A stretch of DNA of 38,062 bases from Actinomycetota bacterium (GCA_016179865.1 JACPCJ010000078.1:1913-39974); one strand, 5' to 3'. Counted from the stretch's first letter, positions 15,332-23,443 are shown. Notes: a model not told the origin generated them from the letters alone. Numbers and translations are program-made.

Positions 15332-16456
15332 TCAGAGCGCGTAGGCCTTGACGCAGACGACCGGCGGAAGGTGGCGGGCGACGGACTGCCAGGTGTCGCC
15401 CTCGTCGGCGGAGGCGAAGACGTCGCCGGTTCGGGTGCCGAACCACAGCCCGGCGGGTTCCAGCGGGTCGGCACAGAAGGCGTCGCGGAGCACCGTCAGG
15501 TAGGCGTGCTCCTGCGGGAGCCCGTCGGACAACCCCTCCCACGTGTCGCCGCCGTCGCGGGAGCGGAACACCCGGCACCGCCCGTCCACCGTCCAGCGGT
15601 GCATGTCGCTGCTCAGCGGGATCACGTACACGGTGTCGGGGTCGTGGGGGTGGACCACGATCGGGAACCCGAAGGGCCGGGGCTCGGAGCCGACGGGGGG
15701 CGCGTCGGCCGGCATCGACTCGCCAACCGAAACCCACGTGTCGCCCCGGTCGTCGGACCGGTAGGTGCCCCAGTGGTGCTGGAGGTAGAGGCGCTCGGGG
15801 CGCCCGGGGTGGCGGGCCATCTTGTGAACGCACTGCCCGTACTCGGGGGGCTCGGGGTCGGGGGCGAAGGGGGTGCGGATCCCGCGGTTGCGGGCTTCCC
15901 ACGTCTCGCCGCCGTCGGTCGTCCGGTACACGCCGCCCGACGAAATGGCGGTCCACACCGTCTGCGGGTCGGCGTGGTCGCGCACGATCGTGTGGAGGCA
16001 CAGGCCCCCGCCGCCCGGGTTCCAGAGCGGTCGATGCGGGTGATCCCAGAGGCCCCGCACGAGGTCGAAGCTCTCGCCCGCATCGGTCGAGCGGAAGAGC
16101 GCCGCCGGCTCCACGCCCGCGTAGATCACGTCGGGCTCGCCGTCGCCCGCGGGCTCGATCTGCCACACGCGCTGCAAGGCCGCATCCGTATCGGGCGGGA
16201 AGGCGATGGCACCCTCGGGCGGGTCGATCCAGTTGGCGCCGAGGTCGTCCGACCAAGCGATCCCAGGCCCGAAGTGCATGCTCAGGCGCCCGGCCAGAAT
16301 GCGCTGGCGCCCCGCCCGGGTGTCGAGCGCCATGGAGTACACCTCGTCGCCTGCGAAGTGCGGGCCGTCGATGTTGACCTCGGTGCGCGATGCGTCGGGC
16401 CGGAGCACGAAGGCACCCTTGGTCGTCCCCACGAGCACGATGGCGTGGCCGGTCAT
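15332..16456 (-). CDS. Asp-box (BNR/sialidase-like) beta-propeller protein
   Basis: A 374-residue protein with six Asp-box motifs of the form SxDxGxTW: SDDLGANW, STDAGESF, TTDGGETW, SDDRGDTW, SRDGGDTW and SADEGDTW. They are spaced as in a beta-propeller. No signal peptide is visible, so it is probably cytoplasmic, unlike true sialidases and photosystem II Ycf48-like factors. Sialidase catalytic arginines and tyrosine cannot be identified. It has histidine- and cysteine-bearing loops (GQCVHKMARHPG, LQHHWGTY). ATG at 16456 follows GAGGGGG. It is co-transcribed with the MoaD-like gene; from memory this pairing recurs in other bacteria, which suggests a shared, undefined function. Confidence 0.88.
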   Translation of the reverse strand: MTGHAIVLVGTTKGAFVLRPDASRTEVNIDGPHFAGDEVYSMALDTRAGRQRILAGRLSMHFGPGIAWSDDLGANWIDPPEGAIAFPPDTDAALQRVWQIEPAGDGEPDVIYAGVEPAALFRSTDAGESFDLVRGLWDHPHRPLWNPGGGGLCLHTIVRDHADPQTVWTAISSGGVYRTTDGGETWEARNRGIRTPFAPDPEPPEYGQCVHKMARHPGRPERLYLQHHWGTYRSDDRGDTWVSVGESMPADAPPVGSEPRPFGFPIVVHPHDPDTVYVIPLSSDMHRWTVDGRCRVFRSRDGGDTWEGLSDGLPQEHAYLTVLRDAFCADPLEPAGLWFGTRTGDVFASADEGDTWQSVARHLPPVVCVKAYAL

Positions 16457-16497
16457 GTCCCCCTCATTTCGTCACGCGGCTGTGGCGGAACCCTATG

Positions 16498-16845
16498 TCA
16501 GTGCCAGGTGGAGAACCCGGCGCCGAGGGCAACGCCGACGGCGAACACTGCGAACGGGATGACCGACGCCCCAATGATGATGGGGTGACGCCGGATCCCG
16601 GCCTGGCGTTCGGCGTATCGGAAGGCGACGGCGGCGCTGGCGACGATGAGCCACCACACGACGCGTGCCGCCTGGGGCCAGGCGAGCGGAACCAGCCACT
16701 CCGCGGCGCCCGGGACGCGCGAGTTGGCGTACTGGCCGCCGACCACCTCAAGGCCCACGGCGAGAAACACGAAGGCCACGGCCGCCCACGCCCACCCGGC
16801 GAGAGCGCGGCTTCCGGCCCCCTCCTCCGTCAGGGCAGCGGGCAC
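16498..16845 (-). CDS. Hypothetical three-helix membrane protein
   Basis: About 115 residues with three predicted membrane helices: LAGWAWAAVAFVFLAVGLEVV, ARVVWWLIVASAAVAFRY and IIIGASVIPFAVFAVGVAL. I do not recognise the family. The start is uncertain; GTG at 16845 is taken, which overlaps the end of the MauE-like gene by 16 bases. The frame is open further upstream, but those residues are Arg/Pro-rich and unconvincing. Overlap and shared strand imply that it works with the MauE-like protein at the membrane. A later start inside the first helix would destroy that helix, so it is less likely. Confidence 0.6.
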   Translation of the reverse strand: MPAALTEEGAGSRALAGWAWAAVAFVFLAVGLEVVGGQYANSRVPGAAEWLVPLAWPQAARVVWWLIVASAAVAFRYAERQAGIRRHPIIIGASVIPFAVFAVGVALGAGFSTWH

Positions 16846-17231
16846 GTGGCGATGACCCACGCGGCGACCCCGACGAAGGCGGCGTCCTGGACGAGGACCG
16901 AGCGCCGGAGGGGCTGGGACAGATAGGCGCCGAAGCACCCGCAGTTGCGCACCTCGCGCTGCCGGCGCAGCGCCACCGCGGCCACGGCCGTCCACCCGAC
17001 AGCCACCCCGAGGGCGAGCAGCGCCCCGGGCCAGTGGGCCCAGTCGGCGCCGAGGAGGAGGGCGGCGCCCGCGGCTGCCTCGGCCGCGACGACGCCGAGA
17101 GCCACAGGACGGAGCAGGGCCTGGGGCACCATGCCGTATCCCTCGAGGGCCGCCGCGAACCGGCCGAAGCTGAGTCCCTGGCCGGTCGCCATGGCGAGAA
17201 GGAGCACGGCGAGGTACAGGCGTGCGGTCAC
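16830..17231 (-). CDS. MauE-like (DoxX-related) membrane protein
   Basis: A 133-residue protein with four predicted membrane helices and the motif VRNCGCFGAYLSQPLRR between helices 3 and 4. The CGCFG motif marks MauE/DoxX-like proteins involved in thiol-redox or disulfide handling; MauE itself is needed for methylamine dehydrogenase maturation. No methylamine dehydrogenase genes lie nearby, so the general family role is the safer call. GTG at 17231 begins the first helix (RLYLAVLLLAMATGQGLSF) cleanly. The stop is overlapped by the next small membrane protein gene. Confidence 0.8.
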   Translation of the reverse strand: MTARLYLAVLLLAMATGQGLSFGRFAAALEGYGMVPQALLRPVALGVVAAEAAAGAALLLGADWAHWPGALLALGVAVGWTAVAAVALRRQREVRNCGCFGAYLSQPLRRSVLVQDAAFVGVAAWVIATCPLP

Positions 17232-17289
17232 GGCCCCGGAACCCTCCGACTTCGGCGCGCTATTCCGGCCGACGCGCGCCGCGGGGTGG

Positions 17290-17874
17290 TCATTCCCCTA
17301 CCGGAGCCAGCCACGTGGTCCGGCTGATGGTGTACAGCCGAGCATCGAGCGCCCCCCGGCGCTCATTGGCCGGGATCGTGACGAGCCGGGCCAGTCGCAT
17401 CCCGAGACGCTCGGCCACCCGAGACGATCGCTCGTTTTGGGCTTCGGGAATCGAACACACCTCATCCAGTCCGAGTGTGGTGAAGGCCTGATCCAGGGCG
17501 GCGGCGGCGCTTTCCGAGGCGTACCCCCGGCCCCACACGTTCGGGTCGAATCGCCAGCCCACCTCCACCGCCGGTAGGACCTCGGGGAGGAAGGTGGGCA
17601 CCGAGAGCCCTGCGTAGCCGACGACGCGATCGGTTGCGTGCTCGATCGCCAGCCAGCACCCGAACCCGCACCCGTCCCACTCGCGCAGCTGGGCGTCGAG
17701 AAAGGTGCCCGTCTCTTCGCGGGTGAGCCCGCGGCCGTACGGGAACTGCCAAACCTCAGGCTTGGCGAAGAGCGCCTCGAGTGCCCCGAGGTCCTCGGCG
17801 GCGAATCGGCGCAGGGTCAGGCGCTTGGTCTGGACGTCGGGCAGGGGCGCGTCGATCGGGGGGTGTTGGAGCAC
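17290..17874 (-). CDS. GNAT acetyltransferase (RimJ/RimL type)
   Basis: A 194-residue N-acetyltransferase. It opens with TKRLTLRRFAAEDLGALEALF, the RimJ/RimL-like first strand and helix. The core acetyl-CoA site is VEVGWRFDPNVWGRGYASESA (read 18 residues: GWRFDPNVWGRGYASESA), followed by ALDQAFTTLGLDEVCSI and the NERSSRVAERLGM helix. This is a complete family-length protein. GTG at 17874 lies three bases after the stop of the Rieske gene, so the two are probably co-transcribed. It could acetylate a ribosomal protein N-terminus or a small amine; the substrate is not predictable. Confidence 0.9.
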   Translation of the reverse strand: MLQHPPIDAPLPDVQTKRLTLRRFAAEDLGALEALFAKPEVWQFPYGRGLTREETGTFLDAQLREWDGCGFGCWLAIEHATDRVVGYAGLSVPTFLPEVLPAVEVGWRFDPNVWGRGYASESAAAALDQAFTTLGLDEVCSIPEAQNERSSRVAERLGMRLARLVTIPANERRGALDARLYTISRTTWLAPVGE

Positions 17875-17877
17875 TGG

Positions 17878-18975
17878 CTAGACGTTGAACGTGACCGTGC
17901 GCTCGACGGGCTCCGGGTGTCGATCGCCGTTGCCCCCCAATTCGGCGGCCGTGGTGAGACCCGACTCCGAGCGTTCGGCCTGGCGGAGGAGACGCCAGAT
18001 GGCGTTGCCCAGGATGTCGAGGTCGGTCGAGGTGTAGCGCTCGCCCCCGAAGGCCCGGATGCGGCTCGTCTGCGCGGCGAGAGCCCGAGCGTCCTGGCGC
18101 AAGATCTGCTTCCCCCGGAGCAGCACCGCCGGGCGCACCACCGAGGCCGGGAGGCGGCTCCAGTAGCGAACCACGAACCAGGCGCGGGTGCGGTAGGGCG
18201 ATAGCGGGAGGTGAAGCACCGTGTTCACGACCCGGGCCCAGCCCTCGATCGCGTACTCGATCTGCGCGATCGAGGGGAGGAAGAAGCGGTCCCAGTGGTC
18301 GAATGTTCGTTGTGACTCGGCGCGGGCTCGGATCGGCCCCATCCCGACGGGCTCACCCAGGTACTGAGCTTCGACTCCGTCGGAGAGCTCCTTCCGCACG
18401 GCTGTGATCGAGCGGGGATTCCCGCCCCGGAAGATGCCCCGGTGCAAGAAGGCGGTGTGCGGCACGTCGAGGGCGTTTTCCAGGGCGGCGTGCAGGCTGC
18501 AGTCGAGGTCGTAGCGGAAGACGACCTCGCCCGCTCCGCGGCCGGAGATCAGGGGGAGCGGGAACGGCTCGCGGGTTGGCGCAACCTCGGGCTCACCCCA
18601 TACCCACACGATCCCGTCGCGCTCGACGGCGGCGTGCGAAACCGCCCGCCGCGTGGTCGCCGCCGCTTCTTGGCCGTCGAGCAGGCCGGGGACGGTGACA
18701 CAGTTTCCGCAGGCGTCGAAGCGCCAGCCGTGATATCCGCACTCGAGGACGCCGTCGGGGATGACGCGTCCAAGCGAAGGCGGGTAGTTGCGGTGGGGGC
18801 ACCGATCGACGAGGGCGCCGAGGCCGCCTCGGCGGTCCCGGAAGATGGCGAGCGGCGTCTCCATAAGTGTGGTGGTGAGGGGTCGCGTACCGAGTTCGCG
18901 CGTGGTGCAGGCCGGATACCACCACCGGGCCGGAAAGGCGACCGATGCCCCCTCGTGACCATTCACGGCGCCCAT
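17878..18975 (-). CDS. Rieske [2Fe-2S] aromatic ring-hydroxylase-like oxygenase, alpha subunit
   Basis: A 365-residue Rieske non-heme iron oxygenase. The [2Fe-2S] ligands are Cys59 and His61 in CPHRNYPPS and Cys79 and His82 in CGYHGW. The mononuclear iron motif follows as Asp170, His173 and His178 in LDVPHTAFLH. The N-terminal WWYPACTTREL and the domain order resemble the PaO/VanA-like single-component group that hydroxylates, demethylates or desaturates ring substrates. ATG at 18975 fits the homologous start, although no good ribosome site is seen and the frame is open upstream. The reductase partner is not in the window. It sits directly after the CBS gene and before GNAT. Confidence 0.9.
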   Translation of the reverse strand: MGAVNGHEGASVAFPARWWYPACTTRELGTRPLTTTLMETPLAIFRDRRGGLGALVDRCPHRNYPPSLGRVIPDGVLECGYHGWRFDACGNCVTVPGLLDGQEAAATTRRAVSHAAVERDGIVWVWGEPEVAPTREPFPLPLISGRGAGEVVFRYDLDCSLHAALENALDVPHTAFLHRGIFRGGNPRSITAVRKELSDGVEAQYLGEPVGMGPIRARAESQRTFDHWDRFFLPSIAQIEYAIEGWARVVNTVLHLPLSPYRTRAWFVVRYWSRLPASVVRPAVLLRGKQILRQDARALAAQTSRIRAFGGERYTSTDLDILGNAIWRLLRQAERSESGLTTAAELGGNGDRHPEPVERTVTFNV

Positions 18976-19034
18976 GATGACAGGGGACACGGCCCAGCCG
19001 CACCCCGCCCGCATCCCGCCGTTCGGGTCGGCGA

Positions 19035-19448
19035 TCAGGCCGAGTGCAGGGTCTTGACGACGTCGCGCAGGGACACCACCCCGATGATTGCGCCTCCGTC
19101 GGAAACGGGGAGGTGACGCACCTGGTGCTCGAGCATGAGGTCTCTCACCTCGGAGAGCGGGGCATCGGGTCCGACCAAGAGGACGTCGTCGGTCATCACG
19201 CCGTCGGCCCGTTCGAGGTCGGGGTCGGCACCGTCCGCCAGCGCCCGAACGAGGTCGCGCTCCGACACCAGCCCGCTGAAACCGCGGGGAGACCGCACCA
19301 GCACAACGCCGATCGTCTCCCCGTCGAGCACCTCTGCCACCTGGCGAAGCGTCAGCTCGCCGCGCACGAAGACGGGTGGGCGTTCGACGAGGTCGCGCAC
19401 GGGAGTGTCTGCGGTCGACGCCGCGGACGATGCCTTGAGCGTGATCAT
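19035..19448 (-). CDS. CBS-domain pair protein
   Basis: A 137-residue protein consisting of two CBS domains: VRDLVERPPVFVRGELTLRQ ... SGLVSERDLVRALADGAD, then VMTDDVLLVGPDAPLSEVRD ... HLPVSDGGAIIGVVSLRDVV. CBS pairs bind adenine nucleotides and usually sense energy state. ATG at 19448 overlaps the stop of the DUF1918 gene (ATGA), so the two are translationally coupled. It resembles the hypoxia- or dormancy-linked CBS proteins of mycobacteria in architecture. That functional link is inference from context with the CBS-BON and DUF1918 genes. Confidence 0.88.
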   Translation of the reverse strand: MITLKASSAASTADTPVRDLVERPPVFVRGELTLRQVAEVLDGETIGVVLVRSPRGFSGLVSERDLVRALADGADPDLERADGVMTDDVLLVGPDAPLSEVRDLMLEHQVRHLPVSDGGAIIGVVSLRDVVKTLHSA

Positions 19449-19642
19449 CGCTGCTTCTTGAAGTGCTCGACCATGGCGTCGGGTCCGGGGAAGAAGAGCA
19501 CTTCGTGGTCGGAGTCCTCCCACCGAACGAGCCACGGCGGCCCGCCCTCCTCGCCTTGCACTTCAACGATCTCGCCGTCTCGATCGGGGTCGCCGAGGTG
19601 GTGCCCCTTGATCACCAGACGGTCACCGGCAGTTGCCTTCAT
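19445..19642 (-). CDS. DUF1918 domain protein
   Basis: A 65-residue actinobacterial DUF1918 protein: MKATAGDRLVIKGHHLGDP, DRDGEIVEVQGEEGGPPW, then VRWEDSDHEVLFFPGPDA. The domain is a small SH3-like barrel of unknown function, often found with stress or dormancy genes. Length and ends agree with the family. It is preceded by the CBS-BON gene, with 36 bases between, and coupled to the following CBS gene by a 4-base overlap. A bound ligand cannot be inferred. Confidence 0.9.
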   Translation of the reverse strand: MKATAGDRLVIKGHHLGDPDRDGEIVEVQGEEGGPPWLVRWEDSDHEVLFFPGPDAMVEHFKKQR

Positions 19643-19678
19643 TCCAGCCTCCCTTCGCGGTTCCTGAGCGAGCGGGCG

Positions 19679-20362
19679 TCAGACCCGCGCCACGGTCGAC
19701 GGCTTGGGTTCGGGTTCACGAGCGACGAGGCGACTGTCGATTCCGACGACGCCGGGAAGCCCTTGGACCATGTGCTCCACCACGGTCCGGTCGCTCGGGA
19801 AGTGCACCGACCCCTCGAGTCGCACGATGCCGTCGAGGACGGAGTAGTCCACATCGATCCCATCGGGCACGCGCCACTCGTCGGCCAGGAGTTCCGCGAC
19901 CGCCTCGACGACGGCGCTGTCGGGCGCGTAGAAGAGGCGCAGCACATCGGCGCGGGTCACGATCCCGATGAGACGCCCGGAATGGTCCACGACGACGAGC
20001 CGCTTGATGTTCTCTTCGAGCATGCGCCGCGCGGCCTGGCGCACGTCGGCTTCCGGTTCGACGGTGTGAACGGCCCGCGTCATCAGCTCGCGAGCGACCA
20101 GCGCCTCCGATCGGCGGAGCCATCCGGGGTCGCGGCCGGAGAAATACTCCGCGATCAGACGGAGGGGGCGGCGCCGGCGCCCGTCGTAGACCTCGCGGGC
20201 CATGAGGTCGGCCTCGGTAATGATCCCGACGACCCTTCGCTCGGCGTCCAGGACGGGCGTCGCGCTGATCCCTCGTCTGAGAAGCGCGGAAACGACCTCC
20301 TTGAAGGGCGTGTCCGGGGCGACTGAAACCACGTCCGACGTCATCACGTCCCGTACCCGCAT
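19679..20362 (-). CDS. CBS pair plus BON domain protein
   Basis: A 227-residue protein. Two CBS domains come first (VRDVMTSDVVSVAPDTPF ... VVGIITEADLMAREV, and ARELMTRAVHTVEPEADV ... LIGIVTRADVLRLF). A BON domain follows at about residues 152-215 (AVAELLADEWRVPDGIDVDY, GIVRLEGSVHFPSDRTVVEH). CBS domains bind adenine nucleotides; BON domains bind membrane phospholipid or mediate partner contact. The combination is common in actinobacterial stress operons. ATG at 20362 has a perfect AGGAGG ribosome site. It leads the DUF1918-CBS set, and the zinc alcohol dehydrogenase lies just upstream on the same strand. Confidence 0.9.
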   Translation of the reverse strand: MRVRDVMTSDVVSVAPDTPFKEVVSALLRRGISATPVLDAERRVVGIITEADLMAREVYDGRRRRPLRLIAEYFSGRDPGWLRRSEALVARELMTRAVHTVEPEADVRQAARRMLEENIKRLVVVDHSGRLIGIVTRADVLRLFYAPDSAVVEAVAELLADEWRVPDGIDVDYSVLDGIVRLEGSVHFPSDRTVVEHMVQGLPGVVGIDSRLVAREPEPKPSTVARV

Positions 20363-20462
20363 CGCGCTGACCTCCTGATCCGCCGCGCAATCTTTCGTGT
20401 CGTTCTTATCGTCGAGGCCAGGCCGTCTTCCGGGTAGGGGCGAACGGCCCGCGGCGTTCAGG

Positions 20463-21470
20463 TCAGGCGCCCGAAACGCGAATGACCGCGGCCCCGGTGA
20501 CCCGGTCGTGGGCGAGATCGGCCAGGGCCCGGTCCACCTCGTCGAAGTCGTAGAGCGTGGTGCTGGGACGGATGGGAATCCGGGCAGCGATGGCCAGAAA
20601 CTCCTCGCCATCGGCCCGAGTGTTCGCGGTGACGCTGCGGAGCTGGCGCTCCTGGAACAGGTGGTCTTGATAGCGGAGCGCCGGTACGTCGCTGAGGTGG
20701 ATTCCGGCGACGGCGCACGTCCCGCCTCGATCGAGCGCGGCGAGGGCGGCGGGAACGAGCTCACCGGCCGGCGCGAACACGATGGCCGAGTCGAGTCGGT
20801 CGGGGGGAGCGTCGAAGGTGTCGCCAGTCCACGCCACCCCCAGTTCCAAGGCCAGAGCCCGGGCCGGCGGTGAACGTGTCATGACGAAGACCTGGGCGCC
20901 TTCAGCCAGGGCTACCTGGGCCGCGAGATGGGCGGACGCCCCGAACCCGTAGATGCCGAGCCGGCCCCCCGGGGGCAACTCCGCCCGCCGCAGGGACCGG
21001 AAGCCGATGATCCCCGCGCACAACAGCGGCGCGGCCTCCGCGTCGGCGAACACATCGGGAAGTCGATAGGCGTACCGCTCGTCGACCACCGCCAATTCCG
21101 TGAATCCCCCGTCGTCGTCCCATCCGGTGAAGCGGGGGGCGAGACAGAGGTTCTCGTCGCCTCGGGCGCAGAAGCGGCACGCGCCGCAGGTGCGGCGGAG
21201 CCAGGCGATTCCGACCCGCTCGCCGACCCCGAATCGTCCGGCGCCGGAGCCGAGCGCGTCCACGACGCCGACGATCTCGTGCCCGGGGATGACACCGGGT
21301 CGGCGCGGGGTGAGGTCGCCTTCGGCGAGGTGGAGGTCGGTTCGGCACACGCCGCATGCCTGCACCCGGACGCGGACCTCGGTCTCTCCTGGATCGGGGT
21401 CGGGCCGGTCCACGAGCACGACGGGCTCGGAGTCGATCGGGCCCGGGTGTTCGACGGCCCAGGCGCGCAT
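20463..21470 (-). CDS. Zinc-dependent alcohol dehydrogenase
   Basis: A 335-residue medium-chain dehydrogenase. Catalytic zinc ligands are Cys42 in ACGVCRTDLH and His64 in IPGHEIVG, with a third cysteine in LLCAGIIGF. Structural zinc is held by Cys95, 98, 101 and 109 (CGACRFCARGDENLC). The NAD(P) site is GIYGFGASAH. The protein resembles the AdhA/AdhP group with a short variable region and is complete. ATG at 21470 (MRAWAVEHPG) is the conventional start. It is 13 bases downstream of a 78-residue unknown gene. It likely interconverts alcohols and aldehydes; its place beside CBS/BON genes hints at a redox-stress or low-oxygen role. Confidence 0.92.
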   Translation of the reverse strand: MRAWAVEHPGPIDSEPVVLVDRPDPDPGETEVRVRVQACGVCRTDLHLAEGDLTPRRPGVIPGHEIVGVVDALGSGAGRFGVGERVGIAWLRRTCGACRFCARGDENLCLAPRFTGWDDDGGFTELAVVDERYAYRLPDVFADAEAAPLLCAGIIGFRSLRRAELPPGGRLGIYGFGASAHLAAQVALAEGAQVFVMTRSPPARALALELGVAWTGDTFDAPPDRLDSAIVFAPAGELVPAALAALDRGGTCAVAGIHLSDVPALRYQDHLFQERQLRSVTANTRADGEEFLAIAARIPIRPSTTLYDFDEVDRALADLAHDRVTGAAVIRVSGA

Positions 21471-21483
21471 GCCCTGAATCGAA

Positions 21484-21720
21484 TCAGGCTGCGGAGATCG
21501 CCACCAGCCAGGCGTCGGTGAGGATCGAGAGCGCCGCTCGCACTTGGGGGGTGTCGGGTTGCTCATGGGCGAGTGTCGCCATGAGGTCGCGGGCTCGGCC
21601 CAGAGCGTGGGGGTCGCCGTGGGCGAGCTCGAGAAGCTCGACGTGGGCACTTGGGGTCTGGGCCTGCGGCCGCACGCCGAGGGCGAGCGCTCGAGCGTAG
21701 ATGCGTTCGTACGCGGTCAT
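21484..21720 (-). CDS. Small hypothetical protein
   Basis: A 78-residue, mostly helical protein (YERIYARALALGVRPQAQ, VELLELAHGDPHALGRARDL, VRAALSILTDAWLVAIS). No family recognised. ATG at 21720 has a convincing GGGAGG ribosome site and the gene ends just before the alcohol dehydrogenase, so it is likely real and in the same transcript. No membrane segment, cysteine or zinc motif is visible. Confidence 0.65.
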   Translation of the reverse strand: MTAYERIYARALALGVRPQAQTPSAHVELLELAHGDPHALGRARDLMATLAHEQPDTPQVRAALSILTDAWLVAISAA

Positions 21721-21804
21721 TGCGAGCCTCCCGTCGAGCCACGGTATGCACGCGGGATGCAGCGAGCTAGGGCCGGAGGTCCTGACCGGACACGCCGCCA
21801 GGGC

Positions 21805-22293
21805 TTAGCTCTCGACGGCGACCCGCAGATTCTCGAGCGTCTGGCGCATGCCGGCGCGCACCGCGTCGATGCGATTCGTGCGCTCGAGGAAGTCCGCCAG
21901 TTCCTCGGCCCCGGCCTTCGGCGGGGGGACGCTGAACCGGTGCTCGACCCGGGTCCCTTCACCATGAGGGGTGAGCAGGAACTCCCAGTTCACCTCGATC
22001 TGGTGATCGGAGGTCTCGCCCTCGTCGAGCGGCGGCCACGACTTCCAGGCCAGGCGGGAGGGTGGGTCCCATGCTGCGATCTCGCACTGCGCAACGAAGG
22101 ACCCCACAACCCCGACCTCGATGTCACCCTCGAAGCGGGTGCCGAGGCCGGGCGGCCCGCTCATGCGGATGGCCTTGACCTCGCCGCTTCCCGCCAGACG
22201 GGTGTGCCCCTCGATGTCGGCAACCACGGCCCAGACCGCCTCGGGGGGTGCGCCGACGTCGATCGTTTCGCTCGCTTCCCACATGCCGGTCAC
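21805..22293 (-). CDS. SRPBCC (START/Bet v1-like) family protein
   Basis: A 162-residue polyketide-cyclase/dehydrase-like protein with the SRPBCC opening SETIDVGAPPEAVWAVVADI, then AWDPPSRLAWKSWPPLD, EVNWEFLLTPHGEGTRVEHR and a long C-terminal helix ending in LRVAVES. These proteins bind hydrophobic ligands in a helix-grip cavity; enzymatic activity is rare and is not suggested here. GTG at 22293 is taken; an in-frame ATG lies at 22284 and either could serve. It ends an LCP-led run on the minus strand, separated from that gene by one base, so co-transcription is likely. Confidence 0.87.
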   Translation of the reverse strand: MTGMWEASETIDVGAPPEAVWAVVADIEGHTRLAGSGEVKAIRMSGPPGLGTRFEGDIEVGVVGSFVAQCEIAAWDPPSRLAWKSWPPLDEGETSDHQIEVNWEFLLTPHGEGTRVEHRFSVPPPKAGAEELADFLERTNRIDAVRAGMRQTLENLRVAVES

Positions 22294-22294
22294 C

Positions 22295-23443
22295 CTATCC
22301 AGGCGGTGGATCGGCCGGGGGGGCCGTGGTGCTGGTGCTGGTGCTGGTGCTCGTGCTGGTCGTGGTGGCGGGTTCAGCGGCGCCGATCACGGCGTCGTCG
22401 CGCAGGTCGGTGAAGAGGTTGGCGGCGGCGACGGCATCCAAATGGACCACGGACTGGCGCCCGGCCGAACCCGGGGTCCCGGGGACCACCACGTTCTGCA
22501 CCCGGGCCGGATCGAGGCGCCGGGCGAGGGAGGCGAGCCGCGGCAGATCGCCGAGGGGCACGTCGAGTCGGACGTGGCGGAGCAGCACGTCGACCCAGCG
22601 CAGGAGCCCGCCGTCGTCGCCGACCTCGCCCCGCATCTTGGCCAGCGCCGAGAGGATCACGACGCCCTGGTTCGCCGACCGGCTGAGGTCGCCTTGGGGT
22701 GTGTCCTTGCGGTTCCGGGAGAAGGCAAGGGCGCCGGCGCCGCCTAGCCGGTTCCACCCCGCCTCGAAGCGGGCGCTCGAAGCCTTGTCGTTCATGCGGT
22801 AGGGGACCGGGATGTCGACTCCGCCCAGGTCGTCGACGAGGCGCTGGAAGCCCTCGAAGCCCGTCACCACGTAGTAGTGGACGGGGAGCCCCGTGAGCTG
22901 GCGCACGGTCTGGGCCATGAGGTCGGGCCCGCCCAGGGCCAGCGCGGAGTTGATCTTCTGCCGTCCGTGCCCCGGGACGTCGACCCAGGAGTCGCGGGGG
23001 AAACCAACGATGGTCCCCTGGCCGCTCGCTGGGTTCACGGCGAGCAGGTGGAGCGAGTCGCCGCGGGCACTGGTCGGGTCTTGTCCAGGCCGGGCGTCGG
23101 AACCGATGGCGAGTACGAACACCAGGTTTTCGGGGACCGGGATGGCGCCCTCGAAGGGAAGGGCCTCGGGCCACGGTTGCCCGGCGGGTACGGCCACGGG
23201 CGGGGATGGGGGGCCTGCGGCTTGCGCGCCGAGCACTTGCACCCCCGTTGGTTCGGTTGGGGGCGGGGACGGCGGCGAGGGTATGGCCGGGGTGGCGGCG
23301 GCCTCGGGGACTCCGACCACGACGTCGGGAACGGCCCGTGCGCGCACCGCCAAGGTGTACGAGCCAAGCAGGAGGAACGTGACGATCAGGAGGGCGAGCG
23401 CGCCATGGTGCCTAGGGGGAGTTTCCAGACCTTCGGCGCGCAT
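22295..23443 (-). CDS. LytR-CpsA-Psr (LCP) family cell-wall transferase
   Basis: A 382-residue membrane-anchored LCP protein. A short N-terminal tail is followed by a helix (GALALLIVTFLLLGSYTLAV), a Pro-rich linker, and the LCP domain: VLAIGSDARPG, RGDSLHLLAVNPASGQG, VGFPRDSWVDVPGHG, KINSALALGGPDLMAQTV and VDDLGGVDIPVPYRMND. The family transfers undecaprenyl-phosphate-linked polymers onto peptidoglycan outside the membrane. The C-terminus is a low-complexity Ser-Thr string with Pro. ATG at 23443 is the only reasonable start; no ribosome site is evident. The divergent CAP-domain gene starts just six bases away, so the two must share or overlap promoters. Confidence 0.92.
   Translation of the reverse strand: MRAEGLETPPRHHGALALLIVTFLLLGSYTLAVRARAVPDVVVGVPEAAATPAIPSPPSPPPTEPTGVQVLGAQAAGPPSPPVAVPAGQPWPEALPFEGAIPVPENLVFVLAIGSDARPGQDPTSARGDSLHLLAVNPASGQGTIVGFPRDSWVDVPGHGRQKINSALALGGPDLMAQTVRQLTGLPVHYYVVTGFEGFQRLVDDLGGVDIPVPYRMNDKASSARFEAGWNRLGGAGALAFSRNRKDTPQGDLSRSANQGVVILSALAKMRGEVGDDGGLLRWVDVLLRHVRLDVPLGDLPRLASLARRLDPARVQNVVVPGTPGSAGRQSVVHLDAVAAANLFTDLRDDAVIGAAEPATTTSTSTSTSTSTTAPPADPPPG
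22329..22358 (+). repeat. Hexanucleotide repeat (GTGCTG)n in the LCP gene
   Basis: Five units of GTGCTG, the fourth ending in C, encode the Ser-Thr repeat of the LCP C-terminus on the opposite strand. Changes in unit number would keep the frame. Confidence 0.7.

Noticed and set aside
15332-16456. Secreted sialidase
   Set aside because: Asp boxes are present, but there is no signal peptide and catalytic Arg/Tyr/Asp residues could not be identified.
15176-16588. A 470-residue open frame on the plus strand
   Set aside because: It is antisense to the Asp-box propeller and MoaD-like genes, both with clear motifs, and has no recognisable domain.
22329-22358. Phase-variable or CRISPR-like repeat
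   Set aside because: It is a coding hexanucleotide repeat that keeps frame, with no spacers.
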